64,000 nt of DNA, taken from the NCBI GenBank assembly GCA_016212105.1, contig JACRHJ010000043.1:1-64000 (forward strand), given 5' to 3'. Numbering within the stretch: the stretch's first letter is position 1; each line of letters opens with the position of its first letter. Shown here one piece after another: positions 15,270 through 24,282 of the stretch. The stretch is from Nitrospirota bacterium. Its GTDB lineage: Bacteria > Nitrospirota > JACRHJ01. The notes beneath the pieces are model-generated. The model worked only from the letters and a program-made list of their open reading frames with translations. It had not been told where the DNA came from and did not search any database. Made by a program: the position numbers and the translations under genes.

Positions 15270-15303
15270 AAAAAAAGCCTTCCCGCGACACTTCCGGGAA
15301 AGC
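15270..15303 (-). terminator. Terminator-like hairpin at the typA start
   Basis: Minus strand: 9-bp stem GCTTTCCCG / CGGGAAGGC with one G-T pair, 9-base loop, then seven T that end 6 bases before the TTG start. It is downstream of the typA promoter, so it is leader sequence: an attenuator, or a structure that hides the start. Confidence 0.65.
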
Positions 15304-15355
15304 CTCCCTCCAATTATTATTGAAAAAGTCGCCCCCTGCCGTAAACAGAACGATG

Positions 15356-15384
15356 ATTATACTTGGGCAGTGGCGGGATGTCAA
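15356..15384 (-). promoter_or_regulatory. Consensus sigma-70 promoter of typA
   Basis: TTGACA (15384-15379), exactly 17 bases, TATAAT (15361-15356). Both hexamers are perfect. It overlaps the stop codon of the upstream glycosylase gene. Confidence 0.85.
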
Positions 15385-16013
15385 GATATTTGTTTGCCAG
15401 TCAACAGACATAGCCCGCACATCCCCGCCTTCTTGAGGCACCTGTCCTTGGCAAGCTTCACTATCAGCGCGTGGTACTCGTTGTAAAGCCGCACGTCGAC
15501 CGGGAGGCGGTCCATGAAGAACTTCCGCACGTCGTGGTAGTCGGCAGTCTCCGGGAAGAAGCCGTGGCGGGAGAATATGCGCTTCGTGTACGCGTCCACG
15601 ACGAAGGTCGGGCATCCGAGCGCGTACAGCAGTATCGAGTCGGCGGTCTCCGGGCCGACTCCGTTTACCGCGAGTACTTCCTCCCTGAGCGCCGCGCAGC
15701 CGGCCATCTTCATCCGGCCCACGTCTCCGCCGTACCGCTCCATGAAATATGATATGAACGCCTTCAGCCGCCGGGCCTTTATGTTGAAGTACCCGGACGG
15801 GCGGATCAGCTCCGCAAGCTCGGCATCCGGCATCGTGTGTATTGCCTCGGCCGAAAGCGCCCCCGCCGTCTTGAGGTTGGCAATTGCCTTCTCGACGTTC
15901 CCCCAGTTCGTGTTCTGCGTGAGTATAGCCCCGACCATCACCTCGAACGGCGTCTCCCCCGGCCACCAGTGCTGCGGCCCGTAATGCGCGTACAGGGCGT
16001 CGTATATAGACAT
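15381..16013 (-). other. Glycosylase portion of the fusion, possible separate gene
   Basis: If translated alone it would start at ATG 16013 ([14 protein letters not shown]), where stand-alone homologues begin, giving 210 residues. No convincing Shine-Dalgarno precedes this ATG (only GGCAG), which favours read-through from the endonuclease V part or translational coupling. Confidence 0.6.
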
Positions 16014-16781
16014 CAGGCTGCCGGCTTTTCTTAATCCCCCTCTCCTCGCGGGAGAGGGGGTTGGGGGTGAGGGGGTTCCACCGGGGGTGTGCCCCTTGCC
16101 TTCTTCCATCTTCCTCACCCTGTTCACCAGCAAATGCGCCCGCCGCGTCGGCTCCGGCAACCTGAAACCTTTCGAGCATTCGAGGACGATCCCGGCTGCG
16201 GTCTCAAGGTCGAGCATGTGTCCTGCGGAGATGAAGACCGGCTTTACCCCGTCACGCGTTCGTAGTGCGCGTCCCACTACCTCGCCCTTGTACACAAGCG
16301 GCGTGTCCGAGCCGCGCGTGCTGCCCGGTTCGTCGTATTCCCCGACAAGCACCGACTTCGCGCAGCCCAACGACGGGATGCCAGTCAGAACGCCCATGTG
16401 CGAGGCGAGCCCGAAGCCGCGCGGGTGCGCGACTCCCTGACCATCGAACAGGAGCACGTCCGGTTTGTTCTTGAGTTTTGCGAGCGCGGCGAGGGTAACC
16501 GGGCCTTCACGGAAGGATAGGAGCCCCGGTATGTAGGGGAACACAGCCTTTCCCGAGGCCCAGGCCTCCTCCACCAGTTCCATGGACGGGTAGGACAGGA
16601 GGACGACACCGGCGTAGTATGTGTCGCTGCCCCTGGAATACGAGACGTCAGCACCGGCGACAAGACGCACATCGCCGGTCTCGTTATGCAGGACGAGCCG
16701 CTTCCTGAGCCGCTCCTGGAGCAGGACCGCGTCCTTGTAGTTGCCGGGCCAGGTGTGCTTTATGATGGGATGTATCGGCAT
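15381..16781 (-). CDS. Endonuclease V fused in frame to an endonuclease III-like glycosylase
   Basis: One uninterrupted 466-codon frame. Residues 1-230 are endonuclease V (deoxyinosine repair; gene name nfi): [12 protein letters not shown] with the metal Asp, [35 protein letters not shown] and [15 protein letters not shown]. Then come a linker [17 protein letters not shown] read from an intergenic-type repeat, and an HhH-GPD glycosylase ([22 protein letters not shown], catalytic Asp in [11 protein letters not shown]). The end [11 protein letters not shown] has three of the usual four cluster cysteines. Homologues are normally separate genes, so the repeat probably removed the nfi stop. Whether one or two proteins are made is unknown. 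Confidence 0.8.
   Translation of the reverse strand: MPIHPIIKHTWPGNYKDAVLLQERLRKRLVLHNETGDVRLVAGADVSYSRGSDTYYAGVVLLSYPSMELVEEAWASGKAVFPYIPGLLSFREGPVTLAALAKLKNKPDVLLFDGQGVAHPRGFGLASHMGVLTGIPSLGCAKSVLVGEYDEPGSTRGSDTPLVYKGEVVGRALRTRDGVKPVFISAGHMLDLETAAGIVLECSKGFRLPEPTRRAHLLVNRVRKMEEGKGHTPGGTPSPPTPSPARRGGLRKAGSLMSIYDALYAHYGPQHWWPGETPFEVMVGAILTQNTNWGNVEKAIANLKTAGALSAEAIHTMPDAELAELIRPSGYFNIKARRLKAFISYFMERYGGDVGRMKMAGCAALREEVLAVNGVGPETADSILLYALGCPTFVVDAYTKRIFSRHGFFPETADYHDVRKFFMDRLPVDVRLYNEYHALIVKLAKDRCLKKAGMCGLCLLTGKQIS
16033..16083. repeat. CCCCTCTCC-type palindromic repeat inside the fusion ORF
   Basis: CCCCCTCTCCTCGCG/GGAGAGGGGGTTGGGGGTGAGGG unit, same type as at 20383, 24285, 40050 and 47296, which are all intergenic. 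Here it is open in the frame joining two repair domains and supplies the Pro-rich linker. Confidence 0.8.
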
Positions 16782-16787
16782 ATAAGA

Positions 16788-16858
16788 TGGCTTCGACGAA
16801 TCTCCCGCCCCCTTCACAGGGGGAGGGCCGGGGTGGGGGTTGGTTTGGCCGGGTTGAG
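16788..16858. repeat. CCCCTTCACAGGGGG-type repeat upstream of the endonuclease V start
   Basis: CGAATCTCCCGCCCCCTTCACAGGGGGAGGGCCGGGGTGGGGG-type unit (quoted here only in outline), related to 540-597 and 40141-40190. It ends 7-10 bp upstream of ATG 16781, which has no visible Shine-Dalgarno. Confidence 0.7.
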
Positions 16859-16876
16859 GCGGATGTGTCTCTACCG

Positions 16877-17197
16877 CTACCCCCGCCGCGAATTCTCCCA
16901 AACCCAGTCGAGGTACTCGGTGGAGCCCTTCAGTATCGGCAGGGCGATTATCTCCGGCACCTCGTAGGAGTGCAGCTCCTTTACACGCGCTTCGAGCGCG
17001 TCGAAGTTCTCGGCCGAGGTCTTGACGACCATCAGGCATTCCGGCTCGTCGTGGATTTCTCCCTGCCACGAGTATATCGAGCGTATGCCCTCGACGATGT
17101 TCGCGCAGGCCGCGAGCTTTTCGGCGACCAGCGTGTAAGCGATGTTCGCTGCCTCTTCCTCGGACGGCGCGGTTATCAGGACTACTATCTTTTCCAA
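16877..17197 (-). CDS. cutA: CutA1 divalent-cation tolerance protein
   Basis: 106 residues, the normal length. Ferredoxin-like trimer-forming fold with the signatures VLITAPSEEEAANIAYTLVAEKLAACANIV, IYSWQGEIHDEPECLMVVKT and the end ELHSYEVPEIIALPI. Linked to copper tolerance in E. coli, though the molecular role is not settled. It is transcribed in the same direction as the endonuclease V gene, 95 bp upstream of it, with a repeat between. Confidence 0.95.
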   Translation of the reverse strand: MEKIVVLITAPSEEEAANIAYTLVAEKLAACANIVEGIRSIYSWQGEIHDEPECLMVVKTSAENFDALEARVKELHSYEVPEIIALPILKGSTEYLDWVWENSRRG

Positions 17198-17217
17198 GCG
17201 GGCCTCTCGACATAATT

Positions 17218-17270
17218 ACCCTCTCCCTTCAATGGGAGAGGGTGGTCCGAAGGACCGGGTGAGGGTTGGT
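17218..17270. repeat. CCCTCTCCC-type palindromic repeat
   Basis: CCCTCTCCCTTCAATGGGAG-AGGG hairpin followed by GGTCCGAAGGACCGGGTGAGGG. Same type as 2553 and 22163. Confidence 0.75.
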
Positions 17271-17276
17271 TTGCCT

Positions 17277-17858
17277 CTACTCGCAGGTCAGGCCGTCGAA
17301 GCCGACCCCCGGCCCGAGGCCAGGCCCCTCGCGCAGGTACGGCCTAATGACCTCGCGCAGGGCAAGCGCAATGAACGGGGGGAAGTCGCTCCGCCTCCTG
17401 TAGTTGAGCGGCGGAGAGGGGCTGTACACCTTCTCGCGCACAGCCTCCTCGACCGCGACCATTGTCACCCAGTGGTCGAGTTCCTCCTTGACGCCGTAGA
17501 AAAAGCTGAACCCGTCCTTGTCAAGCCCCTTTTCAAGCGCCGGGAAGTACCTGCCTGATATGCAGTTCATCTTTGCCAGCCCCGCCGCCTCCATCATAGG
17601 CGGAACAAGCTCCGGGTGCATACCGAGGCCTTCCGAGAACTTCGCCCTGTTCTGCTTGACGAACCCGGACAGGGCGGCCCTGACCTCCGGCTCCGAGTCG
17701 AGCCTGCCCTGGACGAACCGCGCAAACTCGTACTCGAGTTTTCTCTGGTTTATCTCCTCGGCATGCGAGGGCCGGACGCCAAACGCGAACACCGCGCACA
17801 GCACGGCGGTTGCGCATACCGTCAACAGCACAGCCCTTTTTGTCCCGGCCCTGGTCAC
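17277..17858 (-). CDS. Secreted or periplasmic protein, function unknown
   Basis: 193 residues with a classical signal peptide: basic MTRAGTKR, hydrophobic AVLLTVCATAVLCAVFAFGV, cleavage near SHA-EE. The mature part is charged and helical (REVIRPYLREGPGLGPG) with two cysteines (NCISGRYF and the terminal TCE). I recognise no domain. It overlaps the pheT stop by 4 bp (ATGA), so it is translationally coupled to a tRNA synthetase subunit, which is unexpected for an exported protein. Confidence 0.7.
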   Translation of the reverse strand: MTRAGTKRAVLLTVCATAVLCAVFAFGVRPSHAEEINQRKLEYEFARFVQGRLDSEPEVRAALSGFVKQNRAKFSEGLGMHPELVPPMMEAAGLAKMNCISGRYFPALEKGLDKDGFSFFYGVKEELDHWVTMVAVEEAVREKVYSPSPPLNYRRRSDFPPFIALALREVIRPYLREGPGLGPGVGFDGLTCE

Positions 17859-20266
17859 TGCTCCCTGACCTCCGCGCCGAGTTTGTCACGTAGCGCGGCG
17901 ACGACGATGGCATGCACCGCGTTCACCTCCTCGTCAGTCAGCGTGCGGTTCGCGGCACGGTAGTCGATGGTATAGGCGAGCGATTTCTTGCCGTCCGGTA
18001 TCGGGCGGCCCGCGTAATAGTCGAACAGGCGTATATCCTCGATTATGTCGAGCTTGAGCGACTCTATCGTCCTGACCACAGACGACGACGGGACGTCCTC
18101 GCCAAGAATCAGCGCGACGTCCCTGTCCACCGCAGGATACTTGGGGAGCGGGGCGTATTTCGGCTCCCGGCCGCAAAGCCCTATCAGCGACTGGAGGTCC
18201 AGCTCGAAGAGGTATACGTCCACCGGGAGGTCGTACGCGGACACGAGGTCAGGGTGCGCCTGTCCGAGGAAGCCCGCGTCCCTGCCCCCGACCATCAGCC
18301 AGGCGGACTTGCCGGGGTGCATGAACGGTATGTCAGCCGCGGGCTTGCAGGACGCCCCGTCCACGCCGAGCCTGTCGAGAAGCATCTCGACCGCGCCCTT
18401 CGTATCGAAGTAGTCTACGTCCTTCTCCTTCCCGTCGAGGACGCTGCCGAAGTCGCGCGCGCCGTACGCGATACCCGCGACTCGGAGCGGCTCGTCCGGC
18501 AGCCCCGGCCCTTCGGAGATGAACACCTTGGAAATCTCGAACAGCTTCAGGTCCCGCACGCCGCGCGAGTAGTTCCAGGCAAGGTTCCCCATAAGGGACG
18601 GCAGGAGCGTCGTCCGCATGACCGACTGCTCGGCCGTGAGCGGGTTCTGGAGCGTTATGAACCTCCGCCTGAAGTCGTCCTCCGGCAGCATGAACCTGTC
18701 GAGGTCGGCTGGGTTTATGAAGCTGTAGTTTATGGCCTCGTTGTAGCCGATTGAACGGAGCGCCTCCTTGACGGTGCGGGACGCTTCCCGCGTCCTGTCC
18801 GGCGTGCGCGGCGTCATCGCGTACTGGGGCAGCGCGGACTTTATCTTGCCGTATCCGTATATCCTCGCGACCTCCTCGACGACGTCCGCCTCGCGCGTGA
18901 TGTCCGGACGGAACGTCGGGGCCTGTACCGTGAACGCGCCGTTGCCGGCATCGGTCACAACCATCTGGAGCCTCTCAAGGATGTCCGCCATCTCGGACTT
19001 GTCGAGTTCCGCGCCGAGGACGCCGTTTATTCTGTCGACGCGCACTTCGACCACGGGCATCATGACCGGATTCGGGTACTCGTCCACGCGGCCTGTCGCG
19101 ACCTTGCCGCCCGCCAGCTCCTCTATGAGGTACGCCGCCCTGTCGAGCGCGGCGATGAGGCCCTCCGGGTCCGCGCCCCGCTCGAACCGGTGCGAGGCCT
19201 CGGTGTGGAGGCCGACCTTCTTGGACGTGCGCCTGACGCTGCCGGGGTCGAAGTACGCGGACTCGATGAATATGTCCTTCGTCCCGTCCGTGACCTCGGA
19301 GTTTTGCCCGCCCATCACGCCCGCGAGCGCGACCGGCCGGGCCCCGTCGCATATCAGCAGCATCCCGTCCGAAAGCCGCCTCTCGACCCCGTCGAGCGTC
19401 GTGAAGGCTTCGCCCTCCGCCGCCGACCGGACGATTATCTTCCTGTCTTCCAGCAGGTCGTAGTCGAACGCATGGAGCGGGTGTCCAAGCTCCATCAGGA
19501 CGTAGTTGGTCACGTCCACGACGTTGTTAATCGAGCGGACGCCGGCCGCCTGCAGCCGCGTCCTCATCCACGACGGAGACGGCCCGACTTTTATGCCTTT
19601 TATCACGCGGCCGGCGTAGCGGGGGCAGAGTTCCGCGTCCTCTACCTCTACCGCGACAAGGTTCCTGACCGCCTCGCCGGTCTCCTTCACGGCCGTTTCC
19701 GGGAGCCTGAGCGGCTTCCTGATGAGCGTCGCCACCTCGCGCGCGATGCCGACGTGGCTCAGGCAGTCCGGCCGGTTGGCGGTGACGTTGACCTCCAGCG
19801 CCCAGTCGTCCAGCCCCAGCGCCTTCACTATGTCCTCGCCGACCTGCGCCTCTTCTGGCAGTATCAGGAGCCCGTTGGACTCCTTCGCAAGCCCAAGCTC
19901 ACGCTCGGAGCAGAGCATCCCGAGCGAGGTCTGGCCCCGGAGCGCGGCCTTCTTTATCTTCGTGCCGTCCGGGAGCTTCGCCCCGACCAACGCAAGCGGG
20001 ACGCGGTCACCCGGCTTCATGTTCTTCGCGCCGCAGACGATGGGCAGCACCTCGGAGCCGGTCTCGACGTCGCAGAGCGTGAGCTTGTCCGCGTCCGGGT
20101 GCGGACGCATCGACGCGATCCTGCCGACTATGACGCCCGACAACCCGCCGCCCAGGTATTCCAGGCCCTCGACCTCCAGCCCCGCGAGAGTAAGCCTGTC
20201 CGCGACCTGCTGGGGCGTGAGAGAAAACTCCACGTATTCTTTAAGCCAGTTGTAACTGATTCGCAT
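17855..20266 (-). CDS. pheT: Phenylalanyl-tRNA synthetase beta subunit
   Basis: 803 residues, the full bacterial length. N-terminal FPLEY-type EMAP/OB tRNA-binding region (GVIVGRIASMRPHPDADKLTLCDVE), B3/B4 editing domain (VEVEDAELCPRYAGRVIKGI), B5 domain, catalytic-like core and C-terminal ferredoxin-fold anticodon-binding domain (KYPAVDRDVALILGEDVP). With PheS it forms the (alpha-beta)2 synthetase that charges tRNA-Phe. AAGGA lies 7 bases before the ATG. A 161-bp repeat block and a small membrane-protein gene separate it from pheS on the same strand. Confidence 0.97.
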   Translation of the reverse strand: MRISYNWLKEYVEFSLTPQQVADRLTLAGLEVEGLEYLGGGLSGVIVGRIASMRPHPDADKLTLCDVETGSEVLPIVCGAKNMKPGDRVPLALVGAKLPDGTKIKKAALRGQTSLGMLCSERELGLAKESNGLLILPEEAQVGEDIVKALGLDDWALEVNVTANRPDCLSHVGIAREVATLIRKPLRLPETAVKETGEAVRNLVAVEVEDAELCPRYAGRVIKGIKVGPSPSWMRTRLQAAGVRSINNVVDVTNYVLMELGHPLHAFDYDLLEDRKIIVRSAAEGEAFTTLDGVERRLSDGMLLICDGARPVALAGVMGGQNSEVTDGTKDIFIESAYFDPGSVRRTSKKVGLHTEASHRFERGADPEGLIAALDRAAYLIEELAGGKVATGRVDEYPNPVMMPVVEVRVDRINGVLGAELDKSEMADILERLQMVVTDAGNGAFTVQAPTFRPDITREADVVEEVARIYGYGKIKSALPQYAMTPRTPDRTREASRTVKEALRSIGYNEAINYSFINPADLDRFMLPEDDFRRRFITLQNPLTAEQSVMRTTLLPSLMGNLAWNYSRGVRDLKLFEISKVFISEGPGLPDEPLRVAGIAYGARDFGSVLDGKEKDVDYFDTKGAVEMLLDRLGVDGASCKPAADIPFMHPGKSAWLMVGGRDAGFLGQAHPDLVSAYDLPVDVYLFELDLQSLIGLCGREPKYAPLPKYPAVDRDVALILGEDVPSSSVVRTIESLKLDIIEDIRLFDYYAGRPIPDGKKSLAYTIDYRAANRTLTDEEVNAVHAIVVAALRDKLGAEVREQ

Positions 20267-20286
20267 TTGTTTTCCTTGAAAGAAAC

Positions 20287-20327
20287 AGTCCCGCCTCTTT
20301 GAAAAGAGGCGGCCCAGAAACTTTTAT
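20287..20327 (+). repeat. Family A hairpin repeat, copy 2
   Basis: Stem GCCTCTTT / AAAGAGGC, flanked by AGTCCC and GGCCCAGAAACTTTT. It begins about 21 bp upstream of the pheT ATG, in its leader. Confidence 0.85.
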
Positions 20328-20333
20328 GATTTT

Positions 20334-20425
20334 ATGTAGGGGCCGACCCGTGTGTCGGCCCTTCTTTGCCTTGGTCTTTATCTAATCCCCTCTCCTCGCG
20401 GGAGAGGGGCTGGGGTGAGGGGTCT
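20334..20425. repeat. Family B and CCCCTCTCC repeats between the PH-like gene and pheT
   Basis: TAGGGGCCGACCCGTGTGTC-GGCCC (family B, plain form) followed by CCCCTCTCCTCGCGGGAG-AGGGG. The block lies inside the pheS-pheT gene cluster. Confidence 0.8.
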
Positions 20426-20427
20426 CC

Positions 20428-20888
20428 CTACACTTTCTTAATCCCCTTGTGCTTCAGGAAAGTGTCCATCTCCTGCCTGACGGCGTCCGGAAAACCCACC
20501 ATGTCCATCGGGACGAGGCCGGTCTTGCTGACGCCATTAGGGCTGGTGTACACAACCATGAGGTATTCGCGCATACGGCCCTTCTTGTTCTCAATGGACT
20601 TGAAGCCCGCCGCATCGACCGACTTCCAGAGGCCGACGTCCCTCTTGAACGGGTTTAGCCCGAAGAACACGAAGCCGGTCTCGTCCCACGAGAATACCGG
20701 AAACTTCCAGAAGCGGTATACACCGACGAGCACCACGACGTTCATGAAGTAGAGCATAAGGAGCGGCGCGGATATCCGCGGCCCGCCGACCCGCTTGAGT
20801 ATGTACGCGAGGACTATGTCCGCGAGTATGGTATAGAGCGCGGCCTCGTTTATCCGCATCTGCGCGACGAACATCTTCCCGTGTGTCA

Positions 20889-20889
<1 letters not shown>
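20428..20889 (-). CDS. Two-pass membrane protein with a PH-like C-terminal domain
   Basis: 153 residues. Two membrane helices (about residues 15-33, AALYTILADIVLAYILKRV, and 40-60, LLMLYFMNVVVLVGVYRF) are followed by a soluble region with the rhythm of bacterial PH-like domains (VFSWDETGFVFFGLNPFKRDVGLWKSVD...YLMVVYTSPNG). No catalytic motif. Its start overlaps the pheS stop by 1 bp, so it is co-translated with pheS, and it precedes pheT. The placement inside a synthetase cluster is unusual; its role is unknown. Confidence 0.65.
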
Positions 20890-21980
<1,091 letters not shown>

Positions 21981-21987
21981 GACGTTT

Positions 21988-22014
21988 GGCCGCTGAAAAA
22001 CGGCCGGACCTCCC
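21988..22014 (-). promoter_or_regulatory. Hairpin between Shine-Dalgarno and start of pheS
   Basis: Minus strand GGGAGGT (22014-22008) is followed by the stem GGCCG / CGGCC (8-base loop) and then 7 bases before the ATG. Folded, the ribosome site would lie about 9 bases from the ATG; unfolded, about 27. Confidence 0.4.
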
Positions 22015-22048
22015 TTAAATGTGGCTGTTATGGATTTGACAAGCGAGT

Positions 22049-22077
22049 AGTATATTACATGGCGGGGATTTTTTCAA
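22049..22077 (-). promoter_or_regulatory. Sigma-70 promoter of pheS
   Basis: TTGAAA (22077-22072), 17-base spacer, TATACT (22054-22049). Confidence 0.7.
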
Positions 22078-22087
22078 ATGTTATCTT

Positions 22088-22290
22088 TTTGTAGGGCGCG
22101 ACGCCCTCGGCGCGCCGGACTAACAAGGGCCGACACACGGGTCGGCCCCTACATTTAATCCAACCCTCACCCGGCCCTGTGGGCCACCCTCTCCCATTGA
22201 AGGGAGAGGGTATATGTAATCCCCCTCTCCCCGTAGTGGGAGAGGGGGTTGGGGGTGAGGGCTTGCCTTTATACTCCTTGCGGGAACGGG
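22088..22290. repeat. Intergenic repeat mosaic upstream of pheS
   Basis: TAGGGCGCGACGCCCTCGGC-GCGCC unit, family B GGGCCGACACACGGGTCGGC-CCC, then two CCCTCTCCC-type units. No gene is seen between 21981 and 22296. Confidence 0.8.
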
Positions 22291-22296
22291 GGGCCC

Positions 22297-22905
22297 CTAA
22301 AACATTATCTCCCCGACCGGCTTCCTCGGCCTCGGCTCCGGGTCCTCGTCCGCGTACCCGACCGGGAGCAGCGTGACCGGTATCAGCCAGGGCGGGAGGT
22401 TGAACAGTTTTGAGATTGCCGCCTTGTCGAATAGGTGCACCCAGCAGGTGCCGAGGCCGAGCGCGGCGGCCATGAGCGCCATGTGCTCGGTCGCTATCGC
22501 GGTATTGAATATCGCGCTCGGCGCGAACTTCTCAAGGTCGGCCGCCTCCTCGCTCGTGATGAGGTCGCCCAGGCCCATGCCGTTCAGGTCGTCCTGCGTG
22601 ATTATCCCGTTGTCGAGGAGTTCCTTGAACCGTTCGCGGAGCCCCTTGTGGTAGGACATCGTGTCCGCGCAGATTATTATCACGGCAGGGGCCTGCCGGA
22701 CGTGGTTCTGGTTCCTCGTGGCGAGGAAGACCTGCTCCTTGACTGCCGGGTCAGTCACGACCTTGAACTTCCAGGGCTGGGAGTTGACTCCGGACGGCGC
22801 GAGGCGCGCGGCCTCGATTATCTGGTCGAGCGCGTCCTGCGGGACGGCGTCAGTTTTAAACTTGCGGATGGCTCGGCGGGATTTAATGGCTTGCATGAGG
22901 TCCAT
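22297..22905 (-). CDS. Nitroreductase-family flavoprotein
   Basis: 202 residues, FMN-binding fold. N-terminus LMQAIKSRRAIRKFKTDAVP with the FMN-phosphate arginines, then EAARLAPSGVNSQPWKFKVV, and a C-terminal LGLGTCWVHLFDKAAISKLFNLPPWLIPVTLLPVGYADEDP (quoted in two parts in the family). Uses NAD(P)H to reduce nitro compounds, quinones or similar; substrate not decidable. Lies 10 bp after hicA on the same strand, so it may be read from the same transcript. Confidence 0.9.
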   Translation of the reverse strand: MDLMQAIKSRRAIRKFKTDAVPQDALDQIIEAARLAPSGVNSQPWKFKVVTDPAVKEQVFLATRNQNHVRQAPAVIIICADTMSYHKGLRERFKELLDNGIITQDDLNGMGLGDLITSEEAADLEKFAPSAIFNTAIATEHMALMAAALGLGTCWVHLFDKAAISKLFNLPPWLIPVTLLPVGYADEDPEPRPRKPVGEIMF

Positions 22906-22915
22906 GGGAGGCTCC

Positions 22916-23140
22916 TTAGTCTTCTAAGAATTCTTCTACGGTAAGTCCCGCCTGCCTGATAATACCACGCAAGGTTCCAACAGCCAGATCCTTGTGCAGC
23001 GGGACAGAGCAGCCGACTTCGCCTTCCGGCGTATCCTTTCTCATCACGACATGGCTGCCGCGCTGACGGACTTGCCTGAACCCGAGCTTTTCCAGCCTTC
23101 GGATTACCTCATCCCCGGATACCCTGATAAGCTTAGGCAT
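22916..23140 (-). CDS. hicA: HicA-type mRNA interferase toxin
   Basis: 74 residues with a double-stranded RNA-binding-like fold. Pattern VSGDEVIRRLEKLGFRQVRQRGSHVVMRK contains the catalytic His in RGSHVVM, and the end is GTLRGIIRQAGLTVEEFLE. Cleaves mRNA when free of HicB. Its start overlaps the upstream hicB gene by 8 bp, giving the less common order antitoxin first, toxin second. Confidence 0.93.
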   Translation of the reverse strand: MPKLIRVSGDEVIRRLEKLGFRQVRQRGSHVVMRKDTPEGEVGCSVPLHKDLAVGTLRGIIRQAGLTVEEFLED

Positions 23141-23345
23141 TTACTGCTGCCTCGAACGTGGTCATCAGCGGCGCGGAGGTTTCTTCAAGCGGAAACTCTT
23201 CAAGGTACAGTTCGGTCGCCTCTTTGAGGTTCGCGATTGCTTCCTCAATCGTATACCCCTGGCTTACCGTGCCGACCTCGGGGCATTCAGCAACGTAGAT
23301 GTCGTCTTCTTTGTGAAGGACGGCTGTGAAGGTTCTATTGGACAT
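23133..23345 (-). CDS. hicB: HicB-type antitoxin
   Basis: 70 residues. Degenerate RNase H-like fold: FTAVLHKEDDIYVAECPEVGTVSQGYTIEEAIANLKEATELYLEE is the HicB signature (quoted in outline). It lacks a C-terminal DNA-binding domain, so autoregulation would need another factor. Translationally coupled to hicA. Its 5' end overlaps the AT-rich membrane-protein gene by 11 bp. Confidence 0.92.
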   Translation of the reverse strand: MSNRTFTAVLHKEDDIYVAECPEVGTVSQGYTIEEAIANLKEATELYLEEFPLEETSAPLMTTFEAAVNA

Positions 23346-24021
23346 GTTTCACCTCATTTGCTCCTGCATCAAATCCCCAACTTAGCCATGATACGTATTG
23401 ATCAATTAACATCGATGCTATATCCAATACTTCTTCTGCCTGCCTTATTGTCACCCGGTTTCCATGAACAGCAGCATTACACAATCCAATTACCGAGAGA
23501 AGCAATTCATGTTGGTGCGAGGTAATAGCACCTTGTTCTTTCAACTTTTGTGAGATAACGCTTGCGCTATCTCTATCATTGATGGACACTTTAAACCCTT
23601 TGGCTAAATTTTTTAACATAGCTTCTAATTCAATACGCAAACCTGCTAAAGCTAAGTTAGGGTCTTGCTCTGCTAATGCACGATAGTATGATATTTCGAG
23701 GCCACTTGGTGAAGGAGATAAACCCAGATTAAGCATCTTTGCATTTGCTTCCGTTATTGGTATTATTGGGTTTCTCTCTTTTTCGCGAGCTGGTTTCTCT
23801 CCTTTTACCTTTAACGATAAATCTTTTGCTTCTTCTAATTGCTCTGGAAATGTTTCAAAAGAAAACCCTCCTGGCAAATCAGCCTTCTTTACTCTTTTGA
23901 AGAGTTCCACTACCTGACTTCTGAACAGTAATAAAACCACAAGTACAGTCGCAGGCCAAATTAGCACCCTGAGGAATTCAAGGATTAGCTTTGCTATTTC
24001 AAAATTGTCAACCTCGCACAT
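23335..24021 (-). CDS. Membrane-anchored protein of unknown function (AT-rich)
   Basis: 228 residues. One N-terminal membrane helix (VLIWPATVLVVLLLF), a basic coiled region to about residue 90, then a helical domain ending LLSVIGLCNAAVHGNRVTIRQAEEVLDIASML. The R/N-x-AVHG pattern in a helical bundle recalls DUF4145/HEPN-like domains, some of which are RNases in defence systems; this is a resemblance only. Codon use is much AT-richer than the flanking nitroreductase and queH. GGAGG lies 7 bases before ATG. It sits between a YgiT-like gene and hicBA. Confidence 0.6.
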   Translation of the reverse strand: MCEVDNFEIAKLILEFLRVLIWPATVLVVLLLFRSQVVELFKRVKKADLPGGFSFETFPEQLEEAKDLSLKVKGEKPAREKERNPIIPITEANAKMLNLGLSPSPSGLEISYYRALAEQDPNLALAGLRIELEAMLKNLAKGFKVSINDRDSASVISQKLKEQGAITSHQHELLLSVIGLCNAAVHGNRVTIRQAEEVLDIASMLIDQYVSWLSWGFDAGANEVKHVQ

Positions 24022-24033
24022 TCCCCTGCCTCC

Positions 24034-24267
24034 TTAGCAACTCTCTGCAAAATCAAACACAGGAACCTCGATGTACTTCTTCGGCTTGAATTTGTCTTTC
24101 GCAAACAACTGCAACTCATCCGTGACCTTCGGAGAGTAAGTCTTCTCGCCGCACTTCTCGCAAACCTCGGCAGGCACATGCTCCACGATTAGGTGCTTGT
24201 CTTCTTCTTCGTAACTGAAGGTCACGAGGCTTTCTTTCATTACACCACCACAGAAAGAACACTTCAC
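24034..24267 (-). CDS. YgiT-type zinc-finger protein
   Basis: 77 residues. CSFCGG at the N-terminus and CEKCGE at position 36-41 form the two CxxC zinc knuckles of the YgiT/MqsA N-terminal family, normally the antitoxin side of a type II pair. The usual small toxin partner is not adjacent; the next gene downstream is the AT-rich membrane protein. It may be an orphan, or the membrane protein may be a non-standard partner. Confidence 0.8.
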   Translation of the reverse strand: MKCSFCGGVMKESLVTFSYEEEDKHLIVEHVPAEVCEKCGEKTYSPKVTDELQLFAKDKFKPKKYIEVPVFDFAESC

Positions 24268-24282
24268 TCCGGTTGTCCTTTC

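Noticed and set aside
13342-15486. A 714-codon plus-strand frame opposite typA
   Set aside because: Shadow of typA; composition is Arg/Leu/Glu/Ala-rich with no domain.
15265-16179. Upstream extension of the typA frame to 906 codons
   Set aside because: The extension is out of frame with the glycosylase gene on the same strand and reads through a promoter and terminator; the family starts at KTREDIRN.
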